From Modestobacter marinus (GTDB lineage Bacteria > Actinomycetota > Actinomycetes > Mycobacteriales > Geodermatophilaceae): a stretch of 64,000 nucleotides of DNA. The DNA is taken from positions 1 to 64,000 of the forward strand of contig NZ_JABGCH010000025.1 of NCBI RefSeq assembly GCF_019799945.1, given 5' to 3'. Below, one piece after another: positions 8,977 through 18,296 of the stretch (its first letter is position 1; the number at the start of each line of letters is the position of its first letter). The position numbers were made by a program, and so were the translations under genes. The notes beneath the pieces are model-generated. The model searched no databases. It saw only the letters and a program-made list of their open reading frames with translations, and was not told where the DNA came from.

Positions 8977-9462
8977 CTAGTCGGCGAACGCCGCGCGCAG
9001 GGTGTCCTCCTGCTCCTGGGACAGGTTGGTGAACAGCAGATCGGCGCGCTCGCCGGCGAACGCCTCCTGCACCCGGTCGCGGACGGCGTCGGAGGTGAGC
9101 ACGAACAGCGTCGACGTGCCGGGGGTGATCTCCTTGCGGGCGCGTTTGATGAACGTGTCGTCGATCCCGACGTCGGTGAACCGGCCGGTGAGCGTTCCGG
9201 CCGCGGCGCCGATGGCGGCGCCGAGCAGCGGCACGAGGAAGAGCAGGCCGAACAGCATCCCCCAGAACGCTCCGCCGACAACCCCGGCGCCGGTGAGGTC
9301 CTGCAGCTGACGGGTCTTGGGCTTCTTCGCGCCGGGCGGCCAGGAGACGGTGGCGGCGTCGTGCACGGTGATCAGCCTCTGCTGAGACAGCTCCCCGAGG
9401 GTGCTCACGGCGTTCTCGGCACCGTCGGGGGTGTCGAAGCGCCACACGCTCAGAGTGGACAT
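8977..9462 (-). CDS. DUF1269-family membrane protein
   Basis: The 161-residue protein starts MSTLSVWRFDTPDGAEN after a GGAAGGAG ribosome site. The middle has a glycine-zipper-like hydrophobic stretch (GAGVVGGAFWGMLFGLLFLV, then PLLGAAIGAAAGTLTGRF). The C-terminal half resembles the DUF1269 pattern ending FTNLSQEQEDTLRAAF. The family is a small membrane protein seen in stress regions of many bacteria; its role is unknown. It precedes the ureohydrolase on the same strand (139-bp gap). Confidence 0.75.
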   Translation of the reverse strand: MSTLSVWRFDTPDGAENAVSTLGELSQQRLITVHDAATVSWPPGAKKPKTRQLQDLTGAGVVGGAFWGMLFGLLFLVPLLGAAIGAAAGTLTGRFTDVGIDDTFIKRARKEITPGTSTLFVLTSDAVRDRVQEAFAGERADLLFTNLSQEQEDTLRAAFAD

Positions 9463-9862
9463 CGGAGCTCCTTCCGTGGCGCTCGATGCGCTCAGCGGCA
9501 TCGTGTGGCCGGCCCCCCGCCCCGGCCTCACCTGCCGGAGATGAGAGGTACCGGCAGCGGCGGACGTCGGGGCCGGGCAACCCCCGGCGGCTCCGGCAAG
9601 TGCTGGTCCTCACGGTCGTCGGTGGCGCGGACCGGCCGGCGTGGCGCTGCTGCGGCAGCCGAACCGGGCCGCGCAGCGGCGGCGCGCGACCGCCGGCGCG
9701 GGACGTCTCACCTCCACCGGAGGAGGCCAGCCGACTGGGGTGAGGCAACCCTGCTCATGCCGGTGCAGGTCGGCGGGTGAACGAGCCCGGCCCTCCGCAG
9801 CCGCGCCCGTTCTCCACTGGCAGGAGCAACGGGTCGGACCTCGATCGAGGTGTGTGCGGGCG
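9463..9862. other. intergenic region upstream of arcA and DUF1269 gene
   Basis: About 400 bases between divergently transcribed genes. I see no convincing reading frame. An imperfect repeat CACCTCCACCGGAGGAGG-type dyad lies near 9710-9727. The region should contain promoters for both flanking genes, but no consensus was recognised. Confidence 0.35.
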
Positions 9863-11138
9863 ATGACCGGAACTGCGACGTCCTCGTCTCCGGTGGCGGT
9901 GCCGCCGGCCGCGCCGCACGGTGTGAACTCCGAGGTCGGGGGGCTCCGCAAGGTACTGGTGTGCGCGCCGGGGTTGGCCCACCAGCGGCTCACCCCGACC
10001 AACTGCGACGACCTGCTCTTCGACGACGTGCTGTGGGTGCAGAACGCCCGGCGCGACCACTTCGACTTCATGGCCAAGATGCGCAAGCGCGGCATCGAGG
10101 TGGTCGAGCTGCACAACGTGCTGGCCGAGACGCTGGCCGTCCCCGAGGCGCGGACGTGGCTGCTGGACCGCAAGATCGTGGCCAACGAGGTCGGTCTCGG
10201 GCTGGTGGAGGACACTCGCGCGTTCCTCGAGGAACTCGACGACCGGCGGCTGGCCGAGTTCATGATCGGCGGCCTGTCCACCGCCGACCTGCCGGCCGAC
10301 TTCCGCCCCGGCTACGTGGCCCTGGCCCGGGAGTCCACCGGCGTCCGGGAGTACCTCATGCCCCGCTGCCCAACACCCTCTACACCCGCGACACCACGTG
10401 CTGGATCTACGGCGGGCTGACCCTCAACCCGCTGTACTGGCCGGCCCGGCACGACGAGACGCTGCTGTACAAGGCCATCTACACCTTTCACCCGGACTTC
10501 TCCGGCGCCCGGGTCTGGTGGGGCGACCCCGAGCGCGACTGGGGACTGGCGACGCTGGAGGGCGGCGACGTGATGCCGATCGGCAACGGCGCGGTCGTGG
10601 TCGGGATGAGCGAGCGCACCTCTCGGCAGGGGATCACCCAGTTCGCCGCCGCGCTGTTCGCCGAGCAGGCAGCCGAGCGGGTGATCGTGGCCGGCATGCC
10701 GAAGCTGCGCGCGGCGATGCACCTGGACACGGTGTTCACCCTCGCCGACCGGGACCTGGCGACCGCCTTCGCCGACATCGTCGACGGCATCCACACCTTC
10801 TCCCTCCGCCCCGGGGACAGGGACCCGGTCGAGGTCACCGAGGAGAGAGAGCCCTTCCCCGCGGTCGTCGCCGACGCGCTGGGCCTGCCCGCGCTGCGGG
10901 TGCTGCCCACCGGCGGGGACGCCTACGAGAGCGAGCGCCAGCAGTGGGACAGCGGCAACAACGTCGTCGCCGCCGCCCCCGGGGTCGTGTTCGCCTACGA
11001 CCGCAACACCACCACCAATGCTCCGCTGCGCAGGCCGGCGTCGAGGTCATCACCATCGTCGGTGCCGAGCTCGGCCGCGGGCGGGGCGGCGGCCACTGCA
11101 TGACCTGCCCGATCATCCGCGACCCCGTCGACTTCTGA
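9863..11138 (+). pseudogene. arcA: arginine deiminase, two frameshifts
   Basis: Arginine deiminase converts arginine to citrulline and ammonia. The pieces, in order, are [73 protein letters not shown], the [10 protein letters not shown] segment, and [13 protein letters not shown] with the catalytic Cys. Frame changes occur near 10363 (one C missing in a C run) and near 11030 (one G missing). Repairing both gives 425 residues, close to the usual ~410. No arcB or arcC is nearby, so an ATP-forming deiminase pathway is not encoded here. The next gene, marC, starts 9 bp downstream. Confidence 0.85.
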
Positions 11139-11147
11139 GCACCGGCG

Positions 11148-11855
11148 ATGGACCTGTTCGACCAGCCGCTGCTGCTCTTCCTTGCACTGTTCGCGCTGTA
11201 CAGCCCGATCGCCGCGCTGCCGTCCTACTTCCCGGTCGTCGGCCGGCTGGGTCCGGCCGACTAGCGCCGGCTCGCGTTGGGCCTGTTCGTCAACGTGGTG
11301 GCCTTCTCGATGGTGGCCCTCTGGGTGGGGGAGCCCCTACTCGAGGTGCTCGGGCTGAGCACCGCGGCCCTGACGACCGTCGGTGGCATCGCCCTGCTGT
11401 ACGAGGGGGTCGGGCTGATGCGCGGCACCGCCGAACACCCGACCCCGGCCGAGGTAGAAGCCAAGGTCGGCGGGGGGGCTCCTCGGCCGGCCGACGCGCC
11501 GGGGGCCGCCGTCGACAACCGGAGGGCCACGGGAGCCCGGCGGGAGCACATGTTCGTGCCGGTCACCTTCCCGCTGACCGTGGGCGGCACCACCTTCGCC
11601 TTCTTCGTCGCCTTCCGCGCCGAGGCCGACTCGACCGGGGACGTCGTCGGCCTGTCCGTCGCGGGGGTCGCCTATGCCGCGGTCACCGCGATCACCGTGT
11701 ACGCCGCAGCGCACGTGCACCGGCGGGCGTCGGCCTCGACGGCGGCGTTCCTCGACCGGCTGTCCGGGATCCTGCTGACCGCCATCGCCGTGACCATCCT
11801 GTCCAGCGGGGCCACCCGGCTGATCGTCGACGTCCTCGAGGGCCTCGGCCGCTGA
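11148..11855 (+). pseudogene. MarC-family integral membrane protein with in-frame TAG
   Basis: The ATG at 11148, 9 bp after arcA, opens a frame reading DQPLLLFLALFALYSPIAAL, as MarC proteins begin. TAG at 11262-11264 then interrupts it. The same frame continues with RLALGLFVNVVAF, then FVPVTFPLTVGGTTFAFFV (the MarC central motif) and a tail LTAIAVTILSSGATRLIVDV. A glutamine codon (CAG) at the stop would give a 235-residue protein with six predicted helices, so a C-to-T change is likely. A TTG-started product from 11277 would lack the first helix. The function of MarC proteins is unresolved. Confidence 0.75.
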
Positions 11856-12231
11856 CGGGAGCCGATCGGTGGGGGCGGCGGGGACCAGCCCGCGCCGACA
11901 TCGGCGGCTGAAGCCACCGCGGCCGTCGCAGTGGATCTGCCGTCGCTGCTCGGGGGCGAGGTGTACCGAGCCGCGCGAGTCCGTTGACCCAGACGGGACC
12001 GGTGGCGGCCTCTCCGGCGACGCTGAACGCCGGTGGAGGAGCCCGATACCAGCGCCGATTTCGGGCCGCCTCTCCCGCTCGCCTCCGGCAACGGGTGGCG
12101 CGCAGCCGAGGCGTCGTGGGTTGCTGACCTCCTCCGGTTCGAGCTCGGCACCGGCCGGCCAGCTCAGCGGTCGCGTCGGCGCCGCTGTGCACAAGGGTCC
12201 GGGCCGCACGGCCCGCCGCGGCCGGTCGGAC
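11856..12231. other. intergenic region between convergent marC and HdeD genes
   Basis: 376 bases with no recognisable coding signal on either strand. The flanking genes converge, so terminators would be expected here. I could not identify a clear stem with a U-tract. Confidence 0.35.
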
Positions 12232-12801
12232 TCAGCGGCCCTTCGCTCGGGGGCTGACCGGCGCCCGCGGCGGAGCGGGCATGGGCCGCAGCCGGCCAGC
12301 CGCGACGAGGGTCGCGCCCTCCAGCAGCGTCTGCACGCCGATGAGTACACCGAGCATCGTCAGCGTCGCGGTCGTCAGGTTGAGCAGCACGAACAAACCA
12401 AGGGCCGCGGACACGAGGCCGCTGAGGAGTTGCAGGCTGCGGCCGTCCGTCGTGCCCGGGGAGGAGAAGAGCCGGGTGAGCCCGGCGGTCAGCAGCAGCG
12501 ACCCGGTCAGCAACGTTAGGGTCAGCGCGCCGATGGCCGGGTTGCGGAGCATGAACAGCCCGAGCACCGCCAGGATGACGCCGCCCAGGGCGGACGGCCA
12601 TGACGCGCCGGCCCGGGTGCCGACGAACGCGCGAACCAGCAGCACGACACCGCCGACGAACGCCGTCCATCCCAGTACGCGCACCGACAGCGCGGTCGCG
12701 AGGACGACGTTCCCGAGCAGGAACAGCGCCCCGAGGATGAGCAGGATGCCGACGACGAGGTCGACGCCCGTCCGCCTGCGCTCCATCATCGGCTGGGTCA
12801 T
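12232..12801 (-). CDS. HdeD-family (DUF308) membrane protein, copy 1
   Basis: The 189-residue protein (ATG 12801) has six hydrophobic helices arranged as two similar three-helix halves: VVGILLILGALFLLGNVVLA, LGWTAFVGGVVLLVRAFVG, LGGVILAVLGLFMLRNPAIG, ALTLTLLTGSLLLTAGLTRL, SGLVSAALGLFVLLNLTTAT and a final one. The pattern is that of HdeD/DUF308, known from acid-stress islands of enterobacteria and common in actinobacteria. The mechanism is unknown. A close paralogue lies at 17380-17925. Intact. Confidence 0.85.
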   Translation of the reverse strand: MTQPMMERRRTGVDLVVGILLILGALFLLGNVVLATALSVRVLGWTAFVGGVVLLVRAFVGTRAGASWPSALGGVILAVLGLFMLRNPAIGALTLTLLTGSLLLTAGLTRLFSSPGTTDGRSLQLLSGLVSAALGLFVLLNLTTATLTMLGVLIGVQTLLEGATLVAAGRLRPMPAPPRAPVSPRAKGR

Positions 12802-12972
12802 CGTCGTGGTCCTCCGCTCGCTCCGGTGCAACCACCGGAGCATCGTCACGCGTTCCGGGGCTGGGATCCCCCGCTGCGGATGAGGTGTGAGCGCCACGTC
12901 CAGATGTCGGGTCCTCATCGCGGCAACGGCCGTTGTCGAGGTCGTTCCCGGGGCGGTACGTTGCCACGTGCC

Positions 12973-15648
12973 ATGGCCGTCGGTGGCCCTGCAGAGGGCT
13001 CCAGCACGGGCGCGGGGCGCCCGGGGGTGCCGCACGTGAAGACGGTGGCGCCCCGGCTGCCCGAGAGTCACGTGCCGCGCTCCCGACTGACCGAGGCGCT
13101 GGAGGCCGCAACCTCGGACCAGGTCATCCTGATCTGCGCTCCGGCCGGGTACGGCAAGACTCTGCTGCTGGCCGAGTGGGCATCCCGGCGTCCGACCCCA
13201 CCCGCGTGGGTGTCGCTGGACGCCGACGACAACGACGACCACCGCTTCTGGTCGGCCGTGCTGACCGCCCTGGCCTCGAGCGCGCTGGTGCCCGAGGGGA
13301 GTCAGCTGCGCGCGATTCGGGTCCCGGCCCGGCCGAGCCGGGACCCGACGTTCCTCGCCGCGGTGGTCAACGCTGTCGACCTCCTGCCCGGCCCGGTGCC
13401 GCTGGTCCTCGACGACGTGCACGAGCTGACCGCCCCCGACCCCCTGCACGGTCTGACTTCCCTGGTCCGCGATCGACCACCGAGCCTGCACCTGGTGATG
13501 GCCACACGTAGCGATCCGCCGCTGGCGCTGGGACGGATGCGGCTGCACGGGGAGATCTGCGAGATCCGAGCTGAGGCGCTGCGGTTCTCGGTCCCGGAGG
13601 CGGGGGCGATGCTGGCCGCGGCCGACGTCGCGGTCCGCGACGACCAGCTGCGCCTGCTGGTCGAGCAGACCGAGGGATGGGCCGCCGGGCTGCGGCTGGC
13701 CGCAATGGCCCTACGGGAGGTCGACGACCCCGACCGGTTCCTCGCCGACTTCGCCGGCGACAGTCGTGCCGTTTCCGACTACCTGGTCGGTGAGATCCTC
13801 GCGTGCCTGCCGGCCGACGTGCTGGACCTGTTGCGGGCAGTGAGCGTCTGCGATCCGCTGTCGGCCTCGCTCGCTGCGGCGCTGACGGGTCGTCCGGACG
13901 CCGGCGAAGTCCTCGACACCCTCGAGCGCGACACCTCCCTCATCCTCAGCTCGGGTCCGGGCCGGATCTGGTACCGGATCCACCCGTTGCTCCGCTCGCA
14001 CCTGCTCGCCGACCTGCAGCGCCGGCGGCCCGACCGGCTGGTGCACCTGCACGGTCAGGCCGCCGACTGGTACGCGGCGGCCGGTGAGCCGCTGCCGGCC
14101 GTCGCGCATGCGCGGCGGTCCGGCGATCCCGGTCGGCTGGCCCGGCTCCTGCGGCAGAGCACCGTGGCACTGGTGGCCGACGGCGCGCACCGGGCGCTGC
14201 GAGAGGCCATCGAGGAACTCGGCGACCGGCACGTGGCCGTCGATCCCTGGCTCGCGCTCGTCGCCGCCCTCGTCAACATCGAAGGCGGCACGCTGGGCGC
14301 GGCCGATGGCCACCTGGCCCAGGCCGATGCGGCGTGGCCAGCCGAACCGGCGGCCGAACTCATCGGGTTGCGGGAGCTCGTCCGTGCGCGGCGGGTCAGC
14401 CTCACCGGTGACCCGGCCGTCATGGTCGACGTCACCGAGGGCCTGACTTCACTCGATGAGGGCGGCCTCGGGCTGGCGGTGATGGGTGACCTCGACCGCG
14501 CGCTGGCGCTGGTGACCGTCGACCGTCAGGACGAGGCTCGCGTCATCGCGGAGGGGGCGGTCCATCGGGCCCGTCGCTCGAGGCAGGGGTACCTCGTCGC
14601 CCGGGGCCTGACGGTCCTGGCGTCGATCGAGGGCACCCGCGGGGACTACCGCAAGATGGTCGAGTTCGCCGAACAGGCCGATGAGGTGCTGCCCGGCGTC
14701 GACTGGACGGCCACGGCTGGGGCGGCTCTGTCGTCGATCCTGCGCGCATACGGGGCGTTGCTGAACGCTCGGCCCCACGCCTGCCTGGAGTTGCTGGGTC
14801 CGGCGCTCGCCTTCGGCGACGATCCGGAGGAACCGGTGAACGCGGCCGCGGCGACGGCCCGAGCGCTGCGTGGAGCGGCGCTGGTGGAGCTCGGCCGCGT
14901 CACCGAGGGCCTCGACCAGCTGCGGCACGCGCGCGCCGCGACCGCCGACCATCCCCGGATGACGACGACGAGCGCGTTGCTTGCCGTCCTCGAGCACCGC
15001 GCGGCGACCCTGTCGGGCCGCCAGGATCTCGCCCGCACCGTGCTGACATGGGCCGAGCACGCCGTGGGTGACAGCGGCGAGGTGGCGCTGATGCGGGCGC
15101 ACCGGCTCGGTGCGATGGGCAGGCTCGCCGCCGCCGCCGCCGCGCTCCAGCCCCTGCTCGACCGGTCGGTGCCGGTGCATCTGCCTTGGGCGGTGGCTGA
15201 GGCGTGGGTGCTCGACTGCCGCATCGCACACCTCGGCGGGCGCCGAGAACAGGCCCGCACCGCGCTGGACCGCGCGCTGGAACTGTGTGAGGCGATGGAC
15301 GTGCTGCGCCCGCTGGCCTCCGGCCCGGTCGAAGTCATCGACCTGCTCACCAGTCTGCTGGGCAGCTTCGGGTCCCGCGAACCAGTTGCGCTCCGGGCCC
15401 TGCACGCGCGACAGGCGCTCGGCGGCGGCGCTCGTCCGATTGGACTGACCGACCGTGAGCGGGCCGTGTTGCGACTGCTGCCGTCCCAGCGGTCGTTCGA
15501 CGAGATCGCCACCGACCTGTCGGTGTCGCACAGCACCGTGAAGACGCACGTCCGTGCCATCTACAGCAAGCTTGGCGTCAACTCCCGCCGCGAGGCCGTC
15601 GACCAGGCCCGCGGCACCGGACTGCTCTTTCCCGCCGGCGAACCGTGA
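12973..15648 (+). CDS. MalT-type LuxR-family transcriptional regulator (ATP-binding)
   Basis: The 891-residue regulator starts at ATG 12973. Order: P-loop APAGYGKT (about 56-63), a STAND-type NTPase with VLDDVHEL (Walker B) and ATRSDPPL, then a TPR-like helical repeat region (~330-810). It ends in a LuxR HTH (GLTDRERAVLRLLPS, then FDEIATDLSVSHSTVKTHV and IYSKLGV) in about the last 70 residues. Such proteins bind an inducer and ATP, oligomerise and activate promoters. The target is unknown. It diverges from HdeD copy 1 (171 bp apart) and converges on a ~70-residue protein, which could be co-regulated stress genes. The frame is clean over 2.7 kb, unlike several neighbours. Confidence 0.88.
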   Translation: MAVGGPAEGSSTGAGRPGVPHVKTVAPRLPESHVPRSRLTEALEAATSDQVILICAPAGYGKTLLLAEWASRRPTPPAWVSLDADDNDDHRFWSAVLTALASSALVPEGSQLRAIRVPARPSRDPTFLAAVVNAVDLLPGPVPLVLDDVHELTAPDPLHGLTSLVRDRPPSLHLVMATRSDPPLALGRMRLHGEICEIRAEALRFSVPEAGAMLAAADVAVRDDQLRLLVEQTEGWAAGLRLAAMALREVDDPDRFLADFAGDSRAVSDYLVGEILACLPADVLDLLRAVSVCDPLSASLAAALTGRPDAGEVLDTLERDTSLILSSGPGRIWYRIHPLLRSHLLADLQRRRPDRLVHLHGQAADWYAAAGEPLPAVAHARRSGDPGRLARLLRQSTVALVADGAHRALREAIEELGDRHVAVDPWLALVAALVNIEGGTLGAADGHLAQADAAWPAEPAAELIGLRELVRARRVSLTGDPAVMVDVTEGLTSLDEGGLGLAVMGDLDRALALVTVDRQDEARVIAEGAVHRARRSRQGYLVARGLTVLASIEGTRGDYRKMVEFAEQADEVLPGVDWTATAGAALSSILRAYGALLNARPHACLELLGPALAFGDDPEEPVNAAAATARALRGAALVELGRVTEGLDQLRHARAATADHPRMTTTSALLAVLEHRAATLSGRQDLARTVLTWAEHAVGDSGEVALMRAHRLGAMGRLAAAAAALQPLLDRSVPVHLPWAVAEAWVLDCRIAHLGGRREQARTALDRALELCEAMDVLRPLASGPVEVIDLLTSLLGSFGSREPVALRALHARQALGGGARPIGLTDRERAVLRLLPSQRSFDEIATDLSVSHSTVKTHVRAIYSKLGVNSRREAVDQARGTGLLFPAGEP

Positions 15649-15650
15649 GG

Positions 15651-15866
15651 TCAGCGGGGCATCTCGTGCAGGGACACGACCCGCAGGCCCAAGCTCCGAA
15701 TGAGGGCGAGCACGCCGTGCAGCTGCGCGTCGTCGACCACTTCGCCGGAGATGACCGTCTCCGGAGGAGCGTCCTCCACGGCCATGTCGCCCAGGTCGGT
15801 GAAGGCACCGCGGGTGCGCTCGGACAGGTGGCCCGCTATCCGGAACTCATAGCGCCGCGACGACAC
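15651..15866 (-). CDS. 71-residue conserved actinobacterial protein (copy 2)
   Basis: Reads SRRYEFRIAGHLSERTRGAF, then AVEDAPPETVISGEVVDDAQ and SLGLRVVSLHEMPR. The alternating pattern suggests a small alpha/beta domain of the type that opens with a beta strand and ends with LGLxVVSLH. No membrane or signal segment. It converges tail-to-tail with the MalT-like regulator, 2 bp apart. The paralogue at 1608 is nearly the same length but has lost its stop. Function unknown; members of this family commonly sit beside regulators or stress genes. Confidence 0.6.
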   Translation of the reverse strand: MSSRRYEFRIAGHLSERTRGAFTDLGDMAVEDAPPETVISGEVVDDAQLHGVLALIRSLGLRVVSLHEMPR

Positions 15867-16259
15867 GCCTCAGCCTTCCGTTCACGTTGACGACGTTGCT
15901 CTTCTGGGCCGCGTTGCGGGTCATCCGCAGCGGATGGAGTGCCACCCGGACCCGGGCCTCGGCCCGCCCAGACCGGGAACGGCCGGCGCCGGCGCAACCG
16001 GTGTGCTGCGCACCGGCTGCGCCGCCCGAGCGCAGAGCTCGTCCGGTTCGGACGAGGCCGGGCGAGGGCGTGGCCGGGGCAGCTCGTGCTTCCTTCGAGC
16101 GGCACGCGGTCGTAGCGGAGCGCAGGGGTCCGTCCCACCCCGCTGCACGGCACCCGCTCGGTGAACTCGCTGGATTCCCGGGCACCGCGCCGTCCGAGGC
16201 TTGAGCCGCCGAGCTGGATCCGTGCCACGATCAGCACGCGTGTCGACCGCCCGTGTCGT
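15867..16259. other. gene-free stretch upstream of the 71-residue protein
   Basis: 393 bases with several overlapping chance reading frames but none with recognisable protein features. It would hold the promoter of the minus-strand gene ending at 15651 and the terminator of the PCu(A)C gene. Confidence 0.35.
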
Positions 16260-16874
16260 TCACGTCGGGTGGGCCGGATCACTCGGCAGCGTCGGCGGCC
16301 TCCCGTCGTACACCGCCACCGGAACGGGCAGCGTCACCGAACCGGAGGACTGGAACTCGAAGGTGATCGAGACGCGCGTGCCGCTGCGCAGCGGCTCGGC
16401 CACGTCCACCAGCTCCAGGTGCGGGCCGGTGTCCAGGCGCAGCGGAGCCACCCCACCCGGCGGCACCTCGACCCGCAGCTGTGGCGTGGGCTCCGCGTCC
16501 CCGTCCCGGACCAGCACCTGCCCGGCGACCTCGCTGCTGGCGCCGATCAGGGTGTCCGGCGCGTCACCGGTGTTGGCCAGCGTCAAGAACAGTTCGGCGC
16601 CGGCGCCGGCGATGTGGGTCGTGCCCCGCTCGCCGGGCGAGGCCAGGTACACGTGCAACAGCCGGATGGTGCCGGCCTGTCCGTCGACGCTGTCGAGGTT
16701 GCGGCTGAAGGTGGTCGACGTCGACGCGCTGGGCGTAGCGCGCTCCCGGCTGCACGCCGTCCCCAGCAGCACGACAACGACGGCCGCCATCACCAGCCCG
16801 GTGGTGCGGAGACTCCACGACGGAGCAGCCGGCCGCAGGCGCACCGGCGCGCCTCGAGCGAGCCGGCCGCTCAC
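16260..16874 (-). CDS. PCu(A)C-like copper chaperone lipoprotein
   Basis: The 204-residue exported protein has a basic start, a hydrophobic stretch (LVMAAVVVVLL) and the lipobox LLGTAC, giving a lipid-anchored Cys near residue 41. The mature part contains GAELFLTLANTGDAPDTLIG and later HLELVDVAEPLRSGTRVSIT, the cupredoxin-like arrangement of PCu(A)C (DUF461) domains that deliver Cu(I) to oxidases. Its metal-binding Met/His set is not obvious (the usual HxxM and MxM elements are weak), so copper binding is uncertain. GTG 16874 overlaps the DUF6325 stop (GTGA), implying translational coupling. Confidence 0.65.
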   Translation of the reverse strand: MSGRLARGAPVRLRPAAPSWSLRTTGLVMAAVVVVLLGTACSRERATPSASTSTTFSRNLDSVDGQAGTIRLLHVYLASPGERGTTHIAGAGAELFLTLANTGDAPDTLIGASSEVAGQVLVRDGDAEPTPQLRVEVPPGGVAPLRLDTGPHLELVDVAEPLRSGTRVSITFEFQSSGSVTLPVPVAVYDGRPPTLPSDPAHPT

Positions 16875-17271
16875 ATCGACGCCTCCTGCGCCAATGTCGC
16901 CAGCGCCCGCTCGGCGATCTGCCGAGGAACCCGGTCGTAGTCGAGCAGGTAGCCGCCGACGCGGCCGACGGCGTCACTGAATGCGGCGGCCCACCGGTTC
17001 TCCCACACCAGTACGAGCGTGGTGGTCTGCGGGTCCGCGCCGGCGGAGATCTGGCCGAGCTCGTCGTCCGTGAGCGGCTCGAGACGTGCCCGTCGAGGGA
17101 ACCGAACGCCGCACCGTCCTCGTCGGTGAGCTCCGCACGAGCCACACCGCCGGTGGCGGACTGGTGGATGAGGACTGCGTCGATGACCCGAACCGTGCCG
17201 GCCGGTCCGCCGAACTCGAGCGCGATCCACTCGACCGGACCGATCGGGGCGTCCGGGTGGGCAGCGGGCAT
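16871..17271 (-). pseudogene. DUF6325 family protein, one-base frameshift (copy 2)
   Basis: An excellent AAAGGAGGT ribosome site precedes ATG 17271. The first part reads GPVEWIALEFGG and VRVIDAVLIHQSATGG. After SLDGH the frame shifts by one missing base (near 17088, in a C pair) to LEPLTDDELGQISAGADPQ, LVLVWENRWAAAFSDAVG and DRVPRQIAERALATLA. The span is 401 nt, one short of 402, as expected for a single deletion. It differs from copy 1 by a shorter N-terminal helix. The stop overlaps the PCu(A)C-like gene. HdeD copy 2 ends its frame 108 bp upstream on the same strand. Confidence 0.75.
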
Positions 17272-17379
17272 CGGCTACCTCCTTTCGGATGGCGGGCGCC
17301 GGGGCCGTTCCCGTCCACTGCGCCCGCCTGCTGGGGGTCGGGACTGTCAGGCGTGGGAGGAATCGACGCCGGCCGCGGT

Positions 17380-17925
17380 CTACGGTTCGGCTGCCGACGG
17401 CTGGGTGGGACGCAGCCGACCAGCGGCGAGGAGGGTCACCCCGTCGAGCAGTGTCTGCGCCCCCACCAGAAGGCCGAGCAGGGTGAACGTCGCTGTCGCC
17501 AGGTTCAGCAGCACAAACAGGCCCAGCGCCGCGGAGATGAGGCCGCTGACCAAGAGCAGGCCGCGGGCTTCCGGCACGCCGACCGCGGCGAAGATCCGGG
17601 TCAGCCCGGTCGTGAGCAGCAACGCCCCGGCGACCAGCGTGAGGGTCAGCGCGCCGACGACGGGGCTGCGGAGCAGGAACAGGCCGAGCACCGCGAGAAC
17701 CACACCGCCGACAGCGAGTGACCACGATGCACCGGAGCGCGCACGGACGAGGGTGCCCACCACCATCGCCACACCGCTGAACAGCCCCGTCCACCCGAGC
17801 ACGACGACGGAGAGCTTCGTCGCGAGGACGACATTGCCGAAGACGTACAGCGCGGCGAGCACGAGCAGCACACCGACGACGACGTCCACTCCGGTCCGTC
17901 GGCGTGCCAACGCCGTTCCGGTCAT
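17380..17925 (-). CDS. HdeD-family (DUF308) membrane protein, copy 2
   Basis: The 181-residue, six-helix protein starts MTGTALARRRTGVDVVVGVL. It aligns along its whole length with the protein at 12232-12801 (shared LGLFVLLNL and ALTLTL segments and the end AAGRLRP). It lies upstream of DUF6325 copy 2 and the PCu(A)C-like gene on the same strand, so the three may form one operon. Role unknown; membrane stress is the usual guess. Intact. Confidence 0.85.
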   Translation of the reverse strand: MTGTALARRRTGVDVVVGVLLVLAALYVFGNVVLATKLSVVVLGWTGLFSGVAMVVGTLVRARSGASWSLAVGGVVLAVLGLFLLRSPVVGALTLTLVAGALLLTTGLTRIFAAVGVPEARGLLLVSGLISAALGLFVLLNLATATFTLLGLLVGAQTLLDGVTLLAAGRLRPTQPSAAEP

Positions 17926-18296
17926 CTCCGGCCCCTCCGGTCGTCCCCCGTGCGCCACCAGCGTGGCCGGACTCGGCGGTGCGCGGGTCGCCCGCGTCGG
18001 ACGAGGTCTCACCCCGGCCGTTGGGGAATCGATCGGTGACGACCCCGCGGAACCACCGGCGCGACGGCGACGCACCCAAGGCATCCGCTCCGGGCCGCCG
18101 GCTGCGGCGTGGGCGAGCTCTCCGGGCGGCCTGCTGTCAGCGTCGCCGACCGGGGGCGGCGCGCACCGGCGCAACGTCTCATCCGCCGGGGAGGACGTCG
18201 GCTCGCCCAGGTTCTCGGCAGCATCCGGTTCCCGCGGCGCCCGGTGCTAGACGCCTCGCCCGCGCGGGAACCACAGGGAGCCGTGGCGGTGCGCCG
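17926..18296. other. intergenic region between divergent HdeD and CPBP genes
   Basis: 371 bases between divergent genes. No gene was recognised. It should contain promoters for both directions, but no clear consensus was seen. Confidence 0.35.

Noticed and set aside
9863-11138. A complete arginine deiminase pathway.
   Set aside because: No carbamoyltransferase or carbamate kinase genes were found in the window.
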